Origin: Bacteroidota bacterium
GTDB lineage: Bacteria; Bacteroidota; Bacteroidia; Chitinophagales; Chitinophagaceae
Direction of reading: 5' to 3'
Length of the DNA: 7,474 bases
Assembly: GCA_023386855.1 (NCBI GenBank)
Contig: JAEWIW010000010.1
Coordinates: 1 to 7,474 of the forward strand
Each line of letters opens with the position of its first letter. Within the stretch, counting starts at the first letter, position 1. Made by a program: the position numbers and the translations under genes. Shown here piece by piece: positions 5,902 through 7,474 of this stretch. The notes beneath the pieces are model-generated. The model was not told the origin of the DNA. It ran no database searches and worked only from the letters and a program-made list of their open reading frames with translations.

Positions 5902-6873
5902 ATGAGAAATAAATATGCAATCATTCTTGGCAACCTTGGAAATACCAGGGATCGTTTTTGCCCGGGTTATAAAAACAACCCTTCCACTGAAGAAATGCTG
6001 AAATCTGCCCTGGAAAGGGTTCCCAATATCGAGGGTATTGAACTGGTGGGTACCTGGGATATCAGGCCCGATAATGCCAGTGAAATGAAAAAAAGACTTG
6101 ATGACGCTGGTATTGCCTGCGCAAGTATTATCCCCGACACTTTTACCCTACCGGAATTTGGAAAGGGTAGCATCACCAATATCGATCCTGCCATTCGGAA
6201 GCGTGCGCTGGATTACCTGCGCCAGATGAGTGAAATAGCTTTAAGAATGGATTGTAAGATCATTAACCTCTGGCTTGGACAGGATGGGTACGATTACCTG
6301 CTGGCAACGGATTATAACCAGGAACGTGACTGGCTTACCGAAAGCACAAAAACGCTTGCAACAGAATTTCCCTCACTTAAATATTCTCTCGAATATAAAC
6401 CCAAGGAACCAAGGAACTTTTCTTACCATGCAAGGATGGCCGATACCATTCTTGCTGCAAAAGAAACTGGCTGCAATAATGTTGGTGTAACGATCGATAC
6501 AGGCCATAGTTTCTATGCTGGTGAAAATGTTGCTGAAGCGGTGGTATTGGCAAAGCGTGCCGGCGACCTTCTTTATCATATGCATTTTAATGACAACCAT
6601 GGAACCTGGGACGATGATATGATCGTAAGCAGTGTCCATTTTACCGTATATATTGAATTGCTTTTCTGGTTAAGAAAAACAGGGTATGAAGGATGGATCT
6701 CGATGGACCAGTATCCTTACCGTGAAGATGCAGTGGATGCGATCTCCGAAAGTATACTATGGGTTAAAAAATATGAACAGATCGTTGATACCTATTACAA
6801 TGAAATTGAATCCCTGGTCAAAGAAAATGATGCGGTGAAGACATCGCGTTTTTTAAGAAAACTGATTGCTTAG
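5902..6873 (+). CDS. TIM-barrel sugar isomerase (xylose isomerase-like/AP endonuclease 2 superfamily), probable L-rhamnose-type ketol isomerase
   Basis: A 323-residue cytosolic protein without a signal peptide. The barrel metal site can be followed: Glu164 in YSLEYKPKEPR, Asp199 and His202 in TIDTGHS, His228 in HMHFND with further acids in TWDDD (235-239), and Asp269 in SMDQYPYRED. An Asp rather than Glu at the last position, and the D-x-x-H pair, resemble the Pseudomonas stutzeri-type L-rhamnose isomerase more than D-tagatose/D-psicose 3-epimerases. Other marks are GTWDI (50-54) and LWLGQDGYDY (123-132). It probably converts an aldose freed by the rhamnosidase to its ketose, feeding a kinase and the upstream aldolase. 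Alternatives are another aldose-ketose isomerase or a 3-epimerase. It lies 44 nt after the aldolase and 42 nt before the rhamnosidase on the same strand, with no terminator between them, so co-transcription is likely. Confidence 0.82.
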   Translation: MRNKYAIILGNLGNTRDRFCPGYKNNPSTEEMLKSALERVPNIEGIELVGTWDIRPDNASEMKKRLDDAGIACASIIPDTFTLPEFGKGSITNIDPAIRKRALDYLRQMSEIALRMDCKIINLWLGQDGYDYLLATDYNQERDWLTESTKTLATEFPSLKYSLEYKPKEPRNFSYHARMADTILAAKETGCNNVGVTIDTGHSFYAGENVAEAVVLAKRAGDLLYHMHFNDNHGTWDDDMIVSSVHFTVYIELLFWLRKTGYEGWISMDQYPYREDAVDAISESILWVKKYEQIVDTYYNEIESLVKENDAVKTSRFLRKLIA

Positions 6874-6915
6874 AATTTTTCTTTTCCCATTTATCAGCCA
6901 TATAAAAGTCCTTTC

Positions 6916-7474
6916 ATGAATAAATGCATCCTGTGCAGGAAAGCATCATTGCTTATATTTTTCTGTAGTTTTTTGTTGTTGGGTTTTGTTAATAAAAGTG
7001 GCGCCCAGCAGGGCATTGCTATAACCAATCTTCGTTGTAACAATGCAACGGATCCATTGGGTATTGATGCGCGGGTGCCACAATTCAGCTGGGAATTTTC
7101 AGCCGCCAACAGGAACTTCCACCAGGTTGCTTACCAGGTTTTGGTTGCGGAATCCCCTGAACAATTAGAAACGCAGCAGGGCACTACATGGAATAGCGGC
7201 AAAATCAATTCCAGTCAATCCTCGGGTGTATTATATAAAGGCGCACCGCTTCAGAGCAGGAAAAAATACTACTGGAAAGTGAAAGTATGGACCGGCGATA
7301 AAAAGGAAATGCAATCCAGGGAAGCTGCCCATTTTGAAATGGGACTGCTTGAACAATCCGACTGGAATGCCGATTGGGTTGGCTTTCCATCGGGATGGAT
7401 CGGAAGAGTGCATTATTTCAGGCGTGTGTTTTCCTTTGGTAAGGAAGTGGTGAAAGCCCGTGCTTATGTTGCGG
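6916..7474 (+). CDS. Alpha-L-rhamnosidase, GH78 family, N-terminal part (3' end outside window)
   Basis: Starting at ATG 6916, 186 codons stay open to the end of the window. Residues 1-30 are a type I signal peptide (MNKCILCRK, hydrophobic core, SGA|QQ). The following region is the N-terminal beta-sandwich of bacterial GH78 enzymes: ITNLRCNNATDPLGIDAR (36-53), PQFSW (55-59), RNFHQVAYQVLVA (66-78), a WNSGKI strand (92-97), YYWKVKVW (118-125) and then DWVG...YFRRVF (153-172), leading into the rhamnosidase N domain at ARAYV. GH78 proteins are typically around 700-1100 residues, so the catalytic (alpha/alpha)6 barrel with its acid residues lies beyond the edge. It would act in the periplasm or outside the cell, releasing L-rhamnose from pectin side chains or plant glycosides. 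Third gene of the operon, which ties the aldolase and isomerase to rhamnose. Confidence 0.88.
   Translation, partial: MNKCILCRKASLLIFFCSFLLLGFVNKSGAQQGIAITNLRCNNATDPLGIDARVPQFSWEFSAANRNFHQVAYQVLVAESPEQLETQQGTTWNSGKINSSQSSGVLYKGAPLQSRKKYYWKVKVWTGDKKEMQSREAAHFEMGLLEQSDWNADWVGFPSGWIGRVHYFRRVFSFGKEVVKARAYVA

Overview
The window looks like a stretch of a Bacteroidota chromosome, most likely a soil or plant-associated member of the Chitinophagaceae type, carrying part of a polysaccharide-utilisation and deoxy-sugar catabolism locus. The signs are a DUF5013/F5-8C-type surface protein, a lipoprotein signal peptide, Ala|Gln type I signal cleavage sites, lack of strong Shine-Dalgarno sites, moderate-to-low GC, and two exact matches to the Bacteroidota -7 promoter box TAnnTTTG. 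The taxon is inferred from these features only; no 16S or other marker is present.

Left part (1-3320, all + strand): three closely spaced genes (gaps of 28 and 16 nt). They are the C-terminal end of an extracytoplasmic carbohydrate-binding-type protein (F5/8C tail plus DUF5013), an SGNH/GDSL hydrolase lipoprotein, and a secreted alpha/beta hydrolase with a C-terminal fibronectin-III-like tail. This resembles the distal end of a PUL operon that binds a decorated polysaccharide and removes ester groups; the substrate is not shown by the sequence.

Centre (3329-4534): a convergently placed GntR-type regulator with a LacI-like sugar-sensing domain, then a 174-bp divergent promoter region. That region holds a 13-bp inverted repeat (12 of 13 positions paired, 11-bp spacer) and candidate promoter boxes. 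On the minus strand the same repeat is followed at once by six T's, so it can be read either as an operator or as an intrinsic terminator/attenuator.

Right part (4535-7474, + strand): a probable operon of a tandem class II aldolase, a TIM-barrel sugar isomerase with a rhamnose/xylose-isomerase-like metal site, and the start of an alpha-L-rhamnosidase (GH78) that runs off the window. Working model: the exported rhamnosidase frees L-rhamnose, the isomerase makes the ketose, an unseen kinase phosphorylates it, and the FucA-like aldolase cleaves the ketose-1-phosphate to DHAP and lactaldehyde, with the GntR protein sensing an intermediate.

The most unusual item is the aldolase: its second domain keeps the fold signature but has lost every zinc ligand, the catalytic Glu and the phosphate-loop Asn, so it appears to be a built-in pseudoenzyme domain. 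I see no CRISPR array, RNA gene, insertion sequence or phage/defence module.
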